In this document: positions 55,080 to 63,622 of the stretch, in pieces
Numbering within the stretch: position 1 is the first letter of the stretch
Layout of the letters: each line of letters opens with the position of its first letter
Assembly (NCBI RefSeq): GCF_009758015.1
Contig: NZ_WSEL01000003.1
Location: 2,232,001 to 2,296,000 of the forward strand
Length of the DNA stretch: 64,000 bases
Direction of reading: 5' to 3'
Source of the DNA: Ramlibacter pinisoli
GTDB taxonomy: Bacteria > Pseudomonadota > Gammaproteobacteria > Burkholderiales > Burkholderiaceae_C
Notes under the pieces: model-generated
What the model was told of the DNA's origin: nothing
Databases searched by the model: none
Seen by the model: only the letters and a program-made list of their open reading frames with translations
Translations under genes and position numbers: made by a program

Positions 55080-57082
55080 GGCAGGCCAGCGAGGCCGATG
55101 GCGGCGGCGGCCCCTCCCCGGCCGCGCGTGCGCGTGCGCGCCGTCCGGCGCTGCGCGAGCAGCGGCATCCGAACGCGGTGACGGCCCCGCCGCTCCAGCG
55201 CGGCTCGATGCCCACCCGCCCCTGGACCGGCTTCTGGGCCGGCCTGGCCAGCGGTCTGCTGCTCGCGGCCAGCGGCCTGCTCGGCCGCCGTGAAGCCACC
55301 GCGGCCGCGCCCCGGCAGCCCTGGGAACGGGCGGCGGCGCGCCGGCGCGCGGCCTTCCTGGCCATCGCCGGCGCCAGCAGTGTCGTGGCCACCGTGCTGT
55401 ACGCCGGCGCACGTCCGGACGACACCGCCCCGGCGCTGGCCGCCGTGCAGGTGGCGCTGTTCGCCATCCTGTCGGCCTGGGTCGTCACCGGCTTCGTCAC
55501 CGCGCTGATGGGCTTCTGGGTCACCCTGCGCGGCGACCGCCATGGCCTGTCCGTCCGCGCGGTGCAGGACCACGTGCTGGCGGCCGACGCCCGCACCGCC
55601 ATCGTGATGCCGATCTGCGAGGAGCACGTGCCGACCGTCTTCGCCGGCCTGCGCGCGACCTGCGAATCGCTCATGGCCACCGGCCAGGCGGCGCGGTTCG
55701 ACGTCTTCGTGCTGTCGGACAGCAGCACCCCCGCCCAGGTGGCGGCCGAACGGGCCGCCTGGGAAGACCTGCGCGCCGCGCTGGCCGAGCAGAGCGGCGC
55801 ACCGGTCGAGGTCTACCTGCGGCACCGCCAGCGCCGCACCCACCGCAAGGCCGGCAACGTGGCCGACTTCTGCCGCCGCTGGGGCCGCGACTACCGCTAC
55901 ATGGTGGTGCTCGACGCCGACAGCGTGATGAGCGGCGACTGCCTGGTGACGCTGGCCAAGCTGATGGAGGCGCACCCGCGCGCCGGCATCCTCCAGACCG
56001 CCACCCAGCCGATCGGCCATGCCACCCTGCACGCCCGCGCCCAGCAGTTCGCGGCGCGCCTCACCGGCCGGCTGTTCACCCTCGGGCTGCAGTACTGGCA
56101 GCTGGGCGAATCGCACTACTGGGGCCACAACGCCATCCTGCGGCTGGAGCCGTTCATGCAGCACTGCGGGCTGGCGCCGCTGCCCGGGCGCGGCGGGCTG
56201 TCCGGCGGCATTCTGTCGCACGACTTCGTCGAGGCCGCGCTGATGCGGCGCGCCGGCTACCAGGTGTGGCTGGTGCCCGACCTGGAAGGCAGCTACGAGC
56301 AGCAGCCGCCGGACCTGCTGTCCGAACTCCAGCGCGACCGCCGCTGGTGCCAGGGCAACCTGATGAACGCGCGGCTGGTCGCCGAGCCCGGGCTGCACCG
56401 GGTGCACCGCGCCATGCTGGCGATCGGCGCCATGTCGTACCTGGCGGCGCCGCTGTGGCTGGCCTTCCTGGTCTCGGGCGCCGCGCTGTGGCTGTCCGGC
56501 GGCCTGCTCGACGGCGGCATGGCCGCCAGCCGGATCGAACTGGTCGGCCTGTGGCTGTGGGCGCTGTGCATGCTGTTCCTGCCACGCGTGCTGGGCCTGA
56601 TCGCGGTGCTGCTGCGCGGCGAGCAGGCAGCCTTCGGTGGCACCGCGCGCCTGCTGGTCAGCGCCGCGTTCGAGACCGCCCTGGCCCTGCTGCAGGCGCC
56701 GGTGCGCATGGCCGCGCACGCGCTGTTCGTGGTGGTGGCCCTGACCGGCATCCGCCTGCACTGGACCTCGCCGCCACGCGAGGCCACTGCCCTGGCCTGG
56801 GGTGCGGCGGCGCAGCGGCTGCTGCCACTGTCGGCCGTCGTGGCGGCCGCAGCCGCCGCGCTGGCCACCACGGCGCCGCATGCGCTGGCCGCGGTGCTGC
56901 CGGTGGCCGTGCCGCTGCTGCTGTCGGTGCCGATGGCGGTGTTCACCAGCGATGCCAGGCTGGGAGCCACGCTGCGTGCGCGCGGCCTGCTGCTGATCCC
57001 GGAAGAGGCCGGGTCGCCAGCGGTGCTGCGCCGCGCCGGCCTGCATGCCGGGCGGGCGGCGCGGCTGCTGCGCGCCGCCTGA
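55043..57082 (+). CDS. opgH: glucan biosynthesis glucosyltransferase OpgH
   Basis: A 679-residue inner-membrane family-2 glycosyltransferase that makes the beta-1,2-glucan backbone from UDP-glucose. Cytoplasmic GT2 motifs are VLSDSSTP, VLDADSVM and SHDFVEAAL with RRWCQGN as the Q/R-x-x-R-W equivalent. About eight hydrophobic segments flank it. It is shorter than E. coli OpgH (847 residues), mainly at the ends. The ATG lies inside the end of opgG, so both are made together. Confidence 0.95.
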   Translation: MDPHRASRPLPLRQASEADGGGGPSPAARARARRPALREQRHPNAVTAPPLQRGSMPTRPWTGFWAGLASGLLLAASGLLGRREATAAAPRQPWERAAARRRAAFLAIAGASSVVATVLYAGARPDDTAPALAAVQVALFAILSAWVVTGFVTALMGFWVTLRGDRHGLSVRAVQDHVLAADARTAIVMPICEEHVPTVFAGLRATCESLMATGQAARFDVFVLSDSSTPAQVAAERAAWEDLRAALAEQSGAPVEVYLRHRQRRTHRKAGNVADFCRRWGRDYRYMVVLDADSVMSGDCLVTLAKLMEAHPRAGILQTATQPIGHATLHARAQQFAARLTGRLFTLGLQYWQLGESHYWGHNAILRLEPFMQHCGLAPLPGRGGLSGGILSHDFVEAALMRRAGYQVWLVPDLEGSYEQQPPDLLSELQRDRRWCQGNLMNARLVAEPGLHRVHRAMLAIGAMSYLAAPLWLAFLVSGAALWLSGGLLDGGMAASRIELVGLWLWALCMLFLPRVLGLIAVLLRGEQAAFGGTARLLVSAAFETALALLQAPVRMAAHALFVVVALTGIRLHWTSPPREATALAWGAAAQRLLPLSAVVAAAAAALATTAPHALAAVLPVAVPLLLSVPMAVFTSDARLGATLRARGLLLIPEEAGSPAVLRRAGLHAGRAARLLRAA

Positions 57083-57088
57083 AGGGGC

Positions 57089-58048
57089 TTACTCGATGCG
57101 CGCGCCGGAGGCCTTGACCAGCACCCCGGCCTGCTCGTAGTCGGCCTTGAGCAGCTGCTGGAAGGCGTCGACCTGCATGGCGCCGCTCTCCACGCCCAGG
57201 CGCGCCAGCCGCTCCTGCACCGCCGGCTCGCCCAGCACCTTGTTGATGGCCGCGTTCAGCCGGTCGACCTCGGCCCGCGGCATGGTGGACGGCGCCAGCA
57301 CGCCGATCCAGGACTCGAACTTGTAGCCCGGCACGCCGGCTTCGGCGGCGGTCGGCAGCTCGGGCAGGAACTTCGAGCGCTGGGTGCCGGTGTAGGCCAG
57401 CAGCTTGATGCGCGGGTCCTGCTTGAAGGCGGTGATGCCGATCAGCGCCGAGGTGACGCCCTGCACGCGGCCGGCCAGCACCTCGTTGACGGCGTCGCCG
57501 GTGGACTTCATGGGCACGTGCTGCATCTCGACCCCGGCCTTGGCCAGGAAGTAGGCCATGCCCAGGTGGGTGGCGCTGCCGTTGCCGGCCGACGCGTAAT
57601 TCAACTGCCCCGACTTGCTCTTGAGCAGCTTGACGTAGTCCGCCAGGGAGTTGACGCCCAAGTTGCCGGGCGCGGCGATCACGTAGCCCGAGTTGCCGAT
57701 GTAGGCCACGCCGGTGAAGTTCTTGATCGGGTCGTAGTCCAGCTTGCTGTACAGGTGGCCGGCCAGCGTGTGGCTGGCGGCCGCCAGCACCAGCGTGTTG
57801 TTGTCGGTGGCCCTGGCCACCTGCGCGGTGCCCACGGTGCCGCCGGCGCCGGGGCGGTTCTCGACCACCACCGACGCCCCGAGCGCCTGCCCGAGTTCGG
57901 CATTGAAGGTGCGGGCCACGGTGTCCTGCACGGCACCGGGGCCGAACGGCACCACGATGCGGATCACGCGCTGGGCGAAGGCGGGGGAAGTTGCGGCGGC
58001 GGCAAGGACGAGCGCGATGGCGGCGCGGCGGGAATGGCGGAAGGGCAT
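57089..58048 (-). CDS. Bug/TctC-family periplasmic substrate-binding protein
   Basis: A 319-residue extracytoplasmic receptor with a signal peptide (AIALVLAAAATSPAFAQ) and the Bug start IRIVVPFGPGAVQDTVAR. It has VVVENRPGAGGTVGT and YASAGNGSATHLGM, the two loops that hold a carboxylate through water. Bug proteins are greatly expanded in Burkholderiales and bind acids, amides or vitamins. No TctA/TctB membrane genes are adjacent, so it is an orphan. It lies 19 bases after the M20 gene, so its ligand may be the product or substrate of that hydrolase. Confidence 0.9.
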   Translation of the reverse strand: MPFRHSRRAAIALVLAAAATSPAFAQRVIRIVVPFGPGAVQDTVARTFNAELGQALGASVVVENRPGAGGTVGTAQVARATDNNTLVLAAASHTLAGHLYSKLDYDPIKNFTGVAYIGNSGYVIAAPGNLGVNSLADYVKLLKSKSGQLNYASAGNGSATHLGMAYFLAKAGVEMQHVPMKSTGDAVNEVLAGRVQGVTSALIGITAFKQDPRIKLLAYTGTQRSKFLPELPTAAEAGVPGYKFESWIGVLAPSTMPRAEVDRLNAAINKVLGEPAVQERLARLGVESGAMQVDAFQQLLKADYEQAGVLVKASGARIE

Positions 58049-58067
58049 GGACGGGGCTCCTCTGTTG

Positions 58068-59261
58068 TCAAGCTTGGGCGAGCCAGCGGTGTGCGAGTCG
58101 CACGAAGTAGCTGGCGCCGATGGGAATGATCTCGTCGTTGAAGTCGAACGAGGTGTTGTGGATGATGCAAGGTCCGGGCCCATGGTCGGGCAGCCGATGG
58201 CCGCCGTCGCCGTTGCCCAGGAACGCGTAGCACCCGGGCCTGACCTTCAGCATGTGGGCAAAGTCCTCGGCGCCCATCACGGCCGGGTAGTTGGCGTCCA
58301 CGCGGTCGGCCCCCACCACCTCGCGCATCACCTCGGCGGCGAACGCCGCTTCCGGGGCGTGGTTCACGACCGGCGGCGAGGCGCGGCGGAAGAACACCTC
58401 GGCGCGGCAGTCGTGGGCCTGCGCGATGCCGTCGGCCAGCCGGCGCAGGCCGGCCTCGATCTTGTCGGTGGCGTCTTCCGAGAAGGTGCGCACCGTGCCG
58501 CCCACCCAGGCCTCGTCCGGGATCACGTTGGGCGCGCCCGAGCCCTGGAGTTGGGTGACGGCCAGCAGCGCGCGCTCGGTCGAGGCGATCACCTTGGGGA
58601 CCAGCGTCTGCAGCTGCTGGCCCAGGTCGATGACGGCGGCCACCGGGTCGATGCCGGTGTGCGGCAGCGAGGCGTGGGTGCCGCGGCCGTGCAGCGTCAC
58701 CTTCCAGGTGTTGCTGGAGGCCATCAGCGCGGCCGGGCTGGTGGCGAAACTGCCCACGCTGTCGAGCGCGAAGTTGTGGAGCGCGAACACGGCCTCGCAG
58801 GGGAAGCGCTCGAACAGGCCGTCCTGGATCATCTTCAGGGCGCCGGCCTTGCCCATCTCCTCGGCCGGCTGGAAGATGAAATTCACCGTGCCGCTGAAGT
58901 CGCGTGAGCGCGACAGGTGCCAGGCCGCCGCCAGCAGCATGGTGGTGTGGCCGTCATGGCCGCAGGCATGCATGCGGCCATCGTGGCGCGACCGGTGGGG
59001 GAACTTGTTCTCCTCCTGCAGGGGCAGCGCGTCGAGGTCGGCGCGCAGGCCGATGCTGCGGCGGCCCTCGCCGCAGCGCAGCACCCCCACCACCCCGGTG
59101 CCGGCGACGCCGGTGTGCACCTCGAGACCCCACTCGCGCAGCAGGTCGGCCACGATGCTGGAGGTGCGGTGCTCCTCGAAGCCGAGTTCCGGGTGGGCAT
59201 GGATGTCGCGCCGCAGCGCGACGAAGCGGGACATGTCCGCAAACGAGTCGACGATGTTCAT
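58068..59261 (-). CDS. M20D-family amidohydrolase, hippurate hydrolase-like
   Basis: A 397-residue metal amidohydrolase of the M20D group. It has RRDIHAHPELGFEE near residue 17, the metal motif RMHACGHDGHTTMLL (Cys and His ligands, about 96-110), FQPAEEMGKAGALKM and the dimer-site GRGTHASLPHTGIDPV. The ligand near the end is AVMGAEDFAHML. Relatives hydrolyse N-acyl amino acids such as hippurate or indole-3-acetyl conjugates. It heads a two-gene operon with the Bug protein; no regulator is adjacent. Confidence 0.9.
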   Translation of the reverse strand: MNIVDSFADMSRFVALRRDIHAHPELGFEEHRTSSIVADLLREWGLEVHTGVAGTGVVGVLRCGEGRRSIGLRADLDALPLQEENKFPHRSRHDGRMHACGHDGHTTMLLAAAWHLSRSRDFSGTVNFIFQPAEEMGKAGALKMIQDGLFERFPCEAVFALHNFALDSVGSFATSPAALMASSNTWKVTLHGRGTHASLPHTGIDPVAAVIDLGQQLQTLVPKVIASTERALLAVTQLQGSGAPNVIPDEAWVGGTVRTFSEDATDKIEAGLRRLADGIAQAHDCRAEVFFRRASPPVVNHAPEAAFAAEVMREVVGADRVDANYPAVMGAEDFAHMLKVRPGCYAFLGNGDGGHRLPDHGPGPCIIHNTSFDFNDEIIPIGASYFVRLAHRWLAQA

Positions 59262-59350
59262 GGCGCCGCAGGATAAGGCAGAACGCCGGCCCGGAGTCAC
59301 GCCCCCCGAGGGCTCGCCTTTCCGTCACGGCCCTGGTGCGACACGCCCTG

Positions 59351-59390
59351 CTCCTTCTCCCCCTCCGGGGCGAGGGCCGGGGTGAGGGGG
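59351..59390. repeat. REP-like imperfect palindrome
   Basis: The intergenic region after ffh holds CTCCTTCTCCCCCTCCGGGG followed by CGAGGGCCGGGGTGAGGGGG. This resembles a dispersed palindromic element (CCCTCACCCC...CCCTCTCCC) seen between genes in many proteobacteria. It can fold as two unequal arms. Confidence 0.55.
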
Positions 59391-59403
59391 TTGCTGAAGC
59401 GGG

Positions 59404-59436
59404 CTGCCTTTCTGAGCCTGCGGCTCAGAACGGCAG
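59404..59436 (-). terminator. hairpin at the ffh stop codon
   Basis: TTCTGAGCC (59410-59418) pairs with GGCTCAGAA (59422-59430) over TGC, extended by CTGCC and GGCAG. The ffh stop at 59425 lies within the stem. No T run follows on the minus strand. Confidence 0.45.
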
Positions 59437-60798
59437 TTTCGGAACGCCGCCCTTGCCGCCCAGCCCGCCCATGCGCTTCATCATCTTCATGAGGCCGCCG
59501 CCCTTCATCTTCTTCATCATGCCCTGCATCTGCTCGAACTCGTTGAGCAGGCGGTTGACCTCCTGGACCTGCACGCCGGCGCCGGCGGCGATGCGGCGCT
59601 TGCGGGTGGCCTTGATCAGGTCGGGCTTGCGCCGCTCCAGCGGGGTCATGCTGCAGATGATCCCTTCCTTGCGGCGGATGTCACGCTCGGCCTTGTCCAT
59701 GTCGACCTGGCCGGCCTTGGCCTGGATCTGGGACGGCATCTTGTCCATCAGCTGCGACAGCCCGCCCATCTGCTTCATCTGGCGGATCTGGGCCAGGAAA
59801 TCGTCGAGGTCGAAGCCCTCGCCGCTCTTGACCTTGGCCGCCAGCTTCTGCGCCGCCTGCATGTCGACGCCGGCCGTGACCTGCTCGACCAGGGCGACGA
59901 TGTCGCCCATGCCCAGGATGCGGCCGGCGTGGCGCTCGGCGTCGAACACCTCCAGGCCATCGATCTTCTCGGACACGCCGGCGAACTTGATCGGCGCCCC
60001 GGTGATCTGGCGCACCGACAGCGCCGCGCCGCCGCGCGAGTCGCCGTCCATCTTGGTCAGCACGATGCCGGTGAGCGGCAGCGCGTCCTTGAAGGCCTTG
60101 GCGGTGTTCACCGCATCCTGGCCCTGCATGGCGTCGACCACGAACAGCGTCTCGACCGGCCGCAGCGCGGCGTGCAGCTCGCGGATCTCGCGCATCAGCG
60201 CCTCGTCGATGGCCAGCCGGCCGGCGGTGTCGACCAGCAGCACGTCGAAGTACTGCTTGCGCGCGAAGTCCAGCGCCGCCGCCGCGATGTCCAGCGGCTT
60301 CTGGTCGGGCGAGCTGGGGAACCACTCGGCGCCGGCCTGCCGGGTGACGGTCTTGAGCTGCTCGATGGCGGCCGGGCGGTAGACGTCGCCCGACACGGTC
60401 AGCACCTTCTTCTTGCGCTTCTCGATCAGGTGCTTTGCCAGCTTGGCGGTGGTGGTGGTCTTGCCGGCGCCCTGCAGGCCGGCCATCAGGATGACGGCCG
60501 GCGGCTGGGCCGCCAGGTTGATGTCGGACACGCCCTCGCCCATGGTGGCGACCAGCTCGCGGTTGACGATGCCCACCAGCGCCTGGCCGGGGTTGAGCGA
60601 GCCCACCACCTCCTGGCCGAGCGCCTTCTCCTTGACCCGGGCCACGAAGTCGCGCACCACGGGCAGCGCGACGTCGGCCTCGAGCAGGGCCATGCGGACC
60701 TCGCGCAGCATGTCCTGCACGTTGGATTCCGTGATGCGGGCCTGGCCGCGCATGTCCTTGACGAGGCGGGACAGTTTGTCGGAAAGGGCGGACGCCAT
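59425..60798 (-). CDS. ffh: signal recognition particle protein Ffh
   Basis: A 457-residue SRP GTPase. It has the helical N domain (MASALSDKLSRLVKDMRGQA), the G1 motif LQGAGKTTTTAKLAKHL near residue 108, DTAGRLAID, TKMDGDSRGGAAL and a methionine-rich M domain that binds signal peptides and 4.5S RNA (LSQLMDKMPSQI, RIAAGAGVQVQEVNRLL, FEQMQGMMKKM). It targets membrane proteins to the Sec translocon. It is divergent from the ypjD-type gene, a conserved arrangement in this order. Confidence 0.97.
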   Translation of the reverse strand: MASALSDKLSRLVKDMRGQARITESNVQDMLREVRMALLEADVALPVVRDFVARVKEKALGQEVVGSLNPGQALVGIVNRELVATMGEGVSDINLAAQPPAVILMAGLQGAGKTTTTAKLAKHLIEKRKKKVLTVSGDVYRPAAIEQLKTVTRQAGAEWFPSSPDQKPLDIAAAALDFARKQYFDVLLVDTAGRLAIDEALMREIRELHAALRPVETLFVVDAMQGQDAVNTAKAFKDALPLTGIVLTKMDGDSRGGAALSVRQITGAPIKFAGVSEKIDGLEVFDAERHAGRILGMGDIVALVEQVTAGVDMQAAQKLAAKVKSGEGFDLDDFLAQIRQMKQMGGLSQLMDKMPSQIQAKAGQVDMDKAERDIRRKEGIICSMTPLERRKPDLIKATRKRRIAAGAGVQVQEVNRLLNEFEQMQGMMKKMKGGGLMKMMKRMGGLGGKGGVPKLPF

Positions 60799-60881
60799 GG
60801 GGTGTGCGGAAGGTGTGGGGAGGGTGCGCCGGCAGGGGGCCGACAGGGGCGCCGGGAGCGGAGCCGCGGGGACGCAGCGAC

Positions 60882-60887
60882 TACACT
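60882..60887 (+). promoter_or_regulatory. -10-like hexamer for the ypjD-type gene
   Basis: TACACT ends seven bases before the ATG at 60895 and there is no ribosome site, matching the leaderless pattern of other starts here. Confidence 0.4.
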
Positions 60888-60894
60888 GCGGCCC

Positions 60895-61692
60895 ATGATT
60901 CTAGCCAGTGCGTCCGGTCCCGACATCGTGATGTCGGTCACGGCGGCCGGCGCCTATCTTGCGCCGGCCGCCGTCGGCCAGCGGCTGAGCCTGCGGGCGC
61001 GCCGCTATGCCGCCATGGTGGCCTGGCTGCTGCACGCGGCGGTGCTCGGATGGATGCTGTTCGGCGCCACCCCACGGTTCGGATTCGCGCCGGCGCTGTC
61101 GGTCACCGCCTGGCTGGTGCTGACCGTCTACGCGGTCGAACAGGAGCTCTATCCGCAGCTGCAGCTGATCTGGGCGCTGGCCGTGGTCGGTGCCGCCTCG
61201 GTGCTGCTCGCCCTGGTGTTCCCGGGCACGCCGCTGCACCCCGCCGCCTCGCCGCTGCTGCCGGTGCACTGGGCGCTGGGCATCGCCTCCTACGGGCTGT
61301 TCGCGGCCGCGGTGCTGCATGCCTGGCTGCTGCGCCGCAGCGAGCTGGCGATCCGCACCGCCAGTGCCAGCCCGTCCGGGCTGCCGCTGCTGACGCTGGA
61401 GCGGCTGACGTTCCGCTTCGTCGCCGCCGGCTTCGTGCTGCTGTCGGCCACCCTGCTGGCCGGCACCCTGTTCAGCGAGTACTTCTACGGGCGCGCCTGG
61501 CGCTGGGAGCACAAGACGGTGTTCTCGGTGCTGGCCTGGATCGCCTTCGCCCTGCTGCTGCTCGGGCGGGCCCGCTTCGGCTGGCGCGGTCGCACCGCGG
61601 TGCGGGTGCTCTACATCGGCTCGCTGCTGTTGCTGCTGGCCTACGTGGGCTCGCGCTTCGTGCTCGAAGTCGTGCTGGGGCGCACGGGATGA
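60895..61692 (+). CDS. ypjD: CcsA/YpjD-family inner membrane protein
   Basis: A 265-residue membrane protein with about eight hydrophobic segments. It belongs to the CcsA/HemX/YpjD cytochrome c assembly-like family: PLLPVHWALGIASYGLFA holds one conserved histidine and RAWRWEHKTVFSVLAWIAF another, which could bind haem. The role of the short YpjD branch is not settled; it is not a full CcsA. It overlaps the small downstream gene by 4 bases, so the two genes and pilS form one unit. Confidence 0.85.
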   Translation: MILASASGPDIVMSVTAAGAYLAPAAVGQRLSLRARRYAAMVAWLLHAAVLGWMLFGATPRFGFAPALSVTAWLVLTVYAVEQELYPQLQLIWALAVVGAASVLLALVFPGTPLHPAASPLLPVHWALGIASYGLFAAAVLHAWLLRRSELAIRTASASPSGLPLLTLERLTFRFVAAGFVLLSATLLAGTLFSEYFYGRAWRWEHKTVFSVLAWIAFALLLLGRARFGWRGRTAVRVLYIGSLLLLLAYVGSRFVLEVVLGRTG

Positions 61693-61931
61693 AGTACCTG
61701 CTGATCGCCGCCCTGGTGCTGGTCGTCTGGTTCCTCTGGCGCACGCCGCGCGTGCGCGCGCCCAAGGCGGCGGCGCCGACGCCGCCGCCACCCGGCCGGG
61801 CCCCCGCGCTGCCGCAGGAGATGGTGCGCTGCCCGGTCTGTGCGCTGCACCTGCCGCGCGGCGACGCGTTCGCCGGCAGCAGCGGCCGTCTCTACTGCAG
61901 CCACGAGCACCGCGCCGCGGGCGGCAATTGA
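61689..61931 (+). CDS. PP0621-family small membrane-anchored zinc-ribbon protein
   Basis: An 80-residue protein with one N-terminal membrane segment (MKYLLIAALVLVVWFLWR), a proline-rich linker and a C-terminal knuckle with VRCPVCALHLPRGDAF and LYCSHEHR, a likely zinc site of three Cys and one or two His. PP0621-type proteins commonly sit between ypjD and pilS. The TGA shares its A with the pilS ATG. The function is unknown. Confidence 0.82.
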   Translation: MKYLLIAALVLVVWFLWRTPRVRAPKAAAPTPPPPGRAPALPQEMVRCPVCALHLPRGDAFAGSSGRLYCSHEHRAAGGN

Positions 61932-63622
61932 TGGTGGCGGCGCAGCCACCGGTCCGGCCGGCCTGGCACGCCGCCGAACCGGACTCCGCCTTCGTCCGGC
62001 TCTGGCTGGGGTTCGCCACCGCGCGCGTGTGCATCGGCGTCGCCCTGCTCCTGCTGCTGGTGATCGTGAAGACGCTCGGCAGCCAGCCCGGCGTGTCCGG
62101 CTGGCTGCTCGGCATGTGCGCCACCTACCTGCTGGCCGCGCTGGCGGTGCGGCTGCTGGTGCGGCCGCCGCGCCCCGGCCATGCGTTCGACCCGCAGTGG
62201 GTCTCCAGCATCGGGGTCGACCTGCTCGTCTTCGCGGCGCTGCAGCTGCTGCAGGTGGGCGGGATCTACTACGCGCCGCTGTTCGCCGTGCCGGTGCTGA
62301 TGGCGGCCGTGCTGGGCTCGACCGTGCTGGCCCTGGGCACCGCCGCCGGTGCCGCGCTGCTGCTGCTGGCGGAGGCCTGGGTGCTCACGCTGCAGGTGCC
62401 CGGCGACCTGACGCAGCGCTTCCTGCAGGCCGGCCTCACCGGCATCGGCTTCTTCGCCCTCGCCTTCCTGGCGCATCAGCTGGCGCTGCGGCTGGCCCGG
62501 GAAGAGGAGGCCGGGCGCGCCAGCCGCCGGGCGGCCACGATGCAGGTGCAGGTGAACCAGCTGGTGATCGACACGCTGACCGATGGCGTGCTGGTGGTCG
62601 ACCCCGACGGCCGGGTGCATGCCGCCAACCCGGCCGCGCGCGACCTGCTCTTCGCCCCGCCGGCAGCGCCGCTGCAGCTGGACGCCGAGCCGGCCTGGGA
62701 GCCGCTGGTCGAGATGGCGCGCCGCACCTTCGCCGGCGGCGAGGCCCAGATGGCCGACATCGCCATCCAGCGCCCCGGCGAGGCTGCGCGGCAGATGTAT
62801 GCGCGCACCTGCCTGACGGCTCCCCAGGAGCCGGGCGGCGACAGCCTGTGCGTGGTGTTCCTGCACGACCTGCGCGAGATGGAGGCGCGGCTGCGCACCG
62901 AGAAGCTGGCCGCGATGGGGCGCATGTCGACCGCCGTGGCGCACGAGATCCGCAACCCGCTGGCCGCCATCTCGCAGGCCAACGAACTGCTGGCCGAGGA
63001 CCTGGAGCAGCCGGCGCACCGGCAGCTGAGCGCCATGGTGAAGCAGAACGCCCAGCGCCTGCAGCAGATCGTCGAGGAGATCCTGGACGTCGCCCGGGTC
63101 CAGCACCAGGCCGTCAACCTGTCGACCCCGACCCTGGCCCTGGACGCCGACGTGCGCGGCCACTGCGACGACTGGATCGGCCAGCACCGCAGCGCTGGAC
63201 GGGTGCAGCTGGCGCTGGCCGCGCCCGGCTCGGCGGTCTGGTTCGAGCCGGACCACCTGCGCCGGGTGCTGGTCAACCTGCTGGACAACGCGCTGCGCTA
63301 CGCCTCGCAACGCGAGGACGCAATCCAGGTCGCCACCGAGGGCGGCGAGGCGCCCACGCTGGTGGTCTGGAGCGACGGCCCGGGGCTCGATCCGGCCGTC
63401 GAGTGGCACCTGTTCGAGCCGTTCTTCTCGTCCGAGAGCCGCTCCAGCGGTCTGGGCCTCTACATCTGCCGCCAGCTGTGCGAACGGCACGGGGCCAGCA
63501 TCGGTTACCGGCGCGGCCCCGCGCCCGCCGGCGACCGGCGCAACGGCAACGCGTTTTTCGTGGCTTTCCGCACGGCCCCGCCGGCGACCGCCACTGTCGC
63601 GTTTGCGAGAATGGCGGCGTGA
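61931..63622 (+). CDS. pilS: PilS sensor histidine kinase
   Basis: A 563-residue kinase that senses pilin in the membrane and controls PilR. Six hydrophobic segments occupy roughly residues 23-190, followed by a PAS-like region (IDTLTDGVLVVDPDGRVHAAN), the H-box STAVAHEIRNPLAAISQ with His338, an N-box NLLDNALRYAS and the SGLGLYICRQLCERHG G2 box. A TTG is three bases upstream, but the ATG is preferred. It is followed, with a 3-base overlap, by pilR. Confidence 0.93.
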   Translation: MVAAQPPVRPAWHAAEPDSAFVRLWLGFATARVCIGVALLLLLVIVKTLGSQPGVSGWLLGMCATYLLAALAVRLLVRPPRPGHAFDPQWVSSIGVDLLVFAALQLLQVGGIYYAPLFAVPVLMAAVLGSTVLALGTAAGAALLLLAEAWVLTLQVPGDLTQRFLQAGLTGIGFFALAFLAHQLALRLAREEEAGRASRRAATMQVQVNQLVIDTLTDGVLVVDPDGRVHAANPAARDLLFAPPAAPLQLDAEPAWEPLVEMARRTFAGGEAQMADIAIQRPGEAARQMYARTCLTAPQEPGGDSLCVVFLHDLREMEARLRTEKLAAMGRMSTAVAHEIRNPLAAISQANELLAEDLEQPAHRQLSAMVKQNAQRLQQIVEEILDVARVQHQAVNLSTPTLALDADVRGHCDDWIGQHRSAGRVQLALAAPGSAVWFEPDHLRRVLVNLLDNALRYASQREDAIQVATEGGEAPTLVVWSDGPGLDPAVEWHLFEPFFSSESRSSGLGLYICRQLCERHGASIGYRRGPAPAGDRRNGNAFFVAFRTAPPATATVAFARMAA

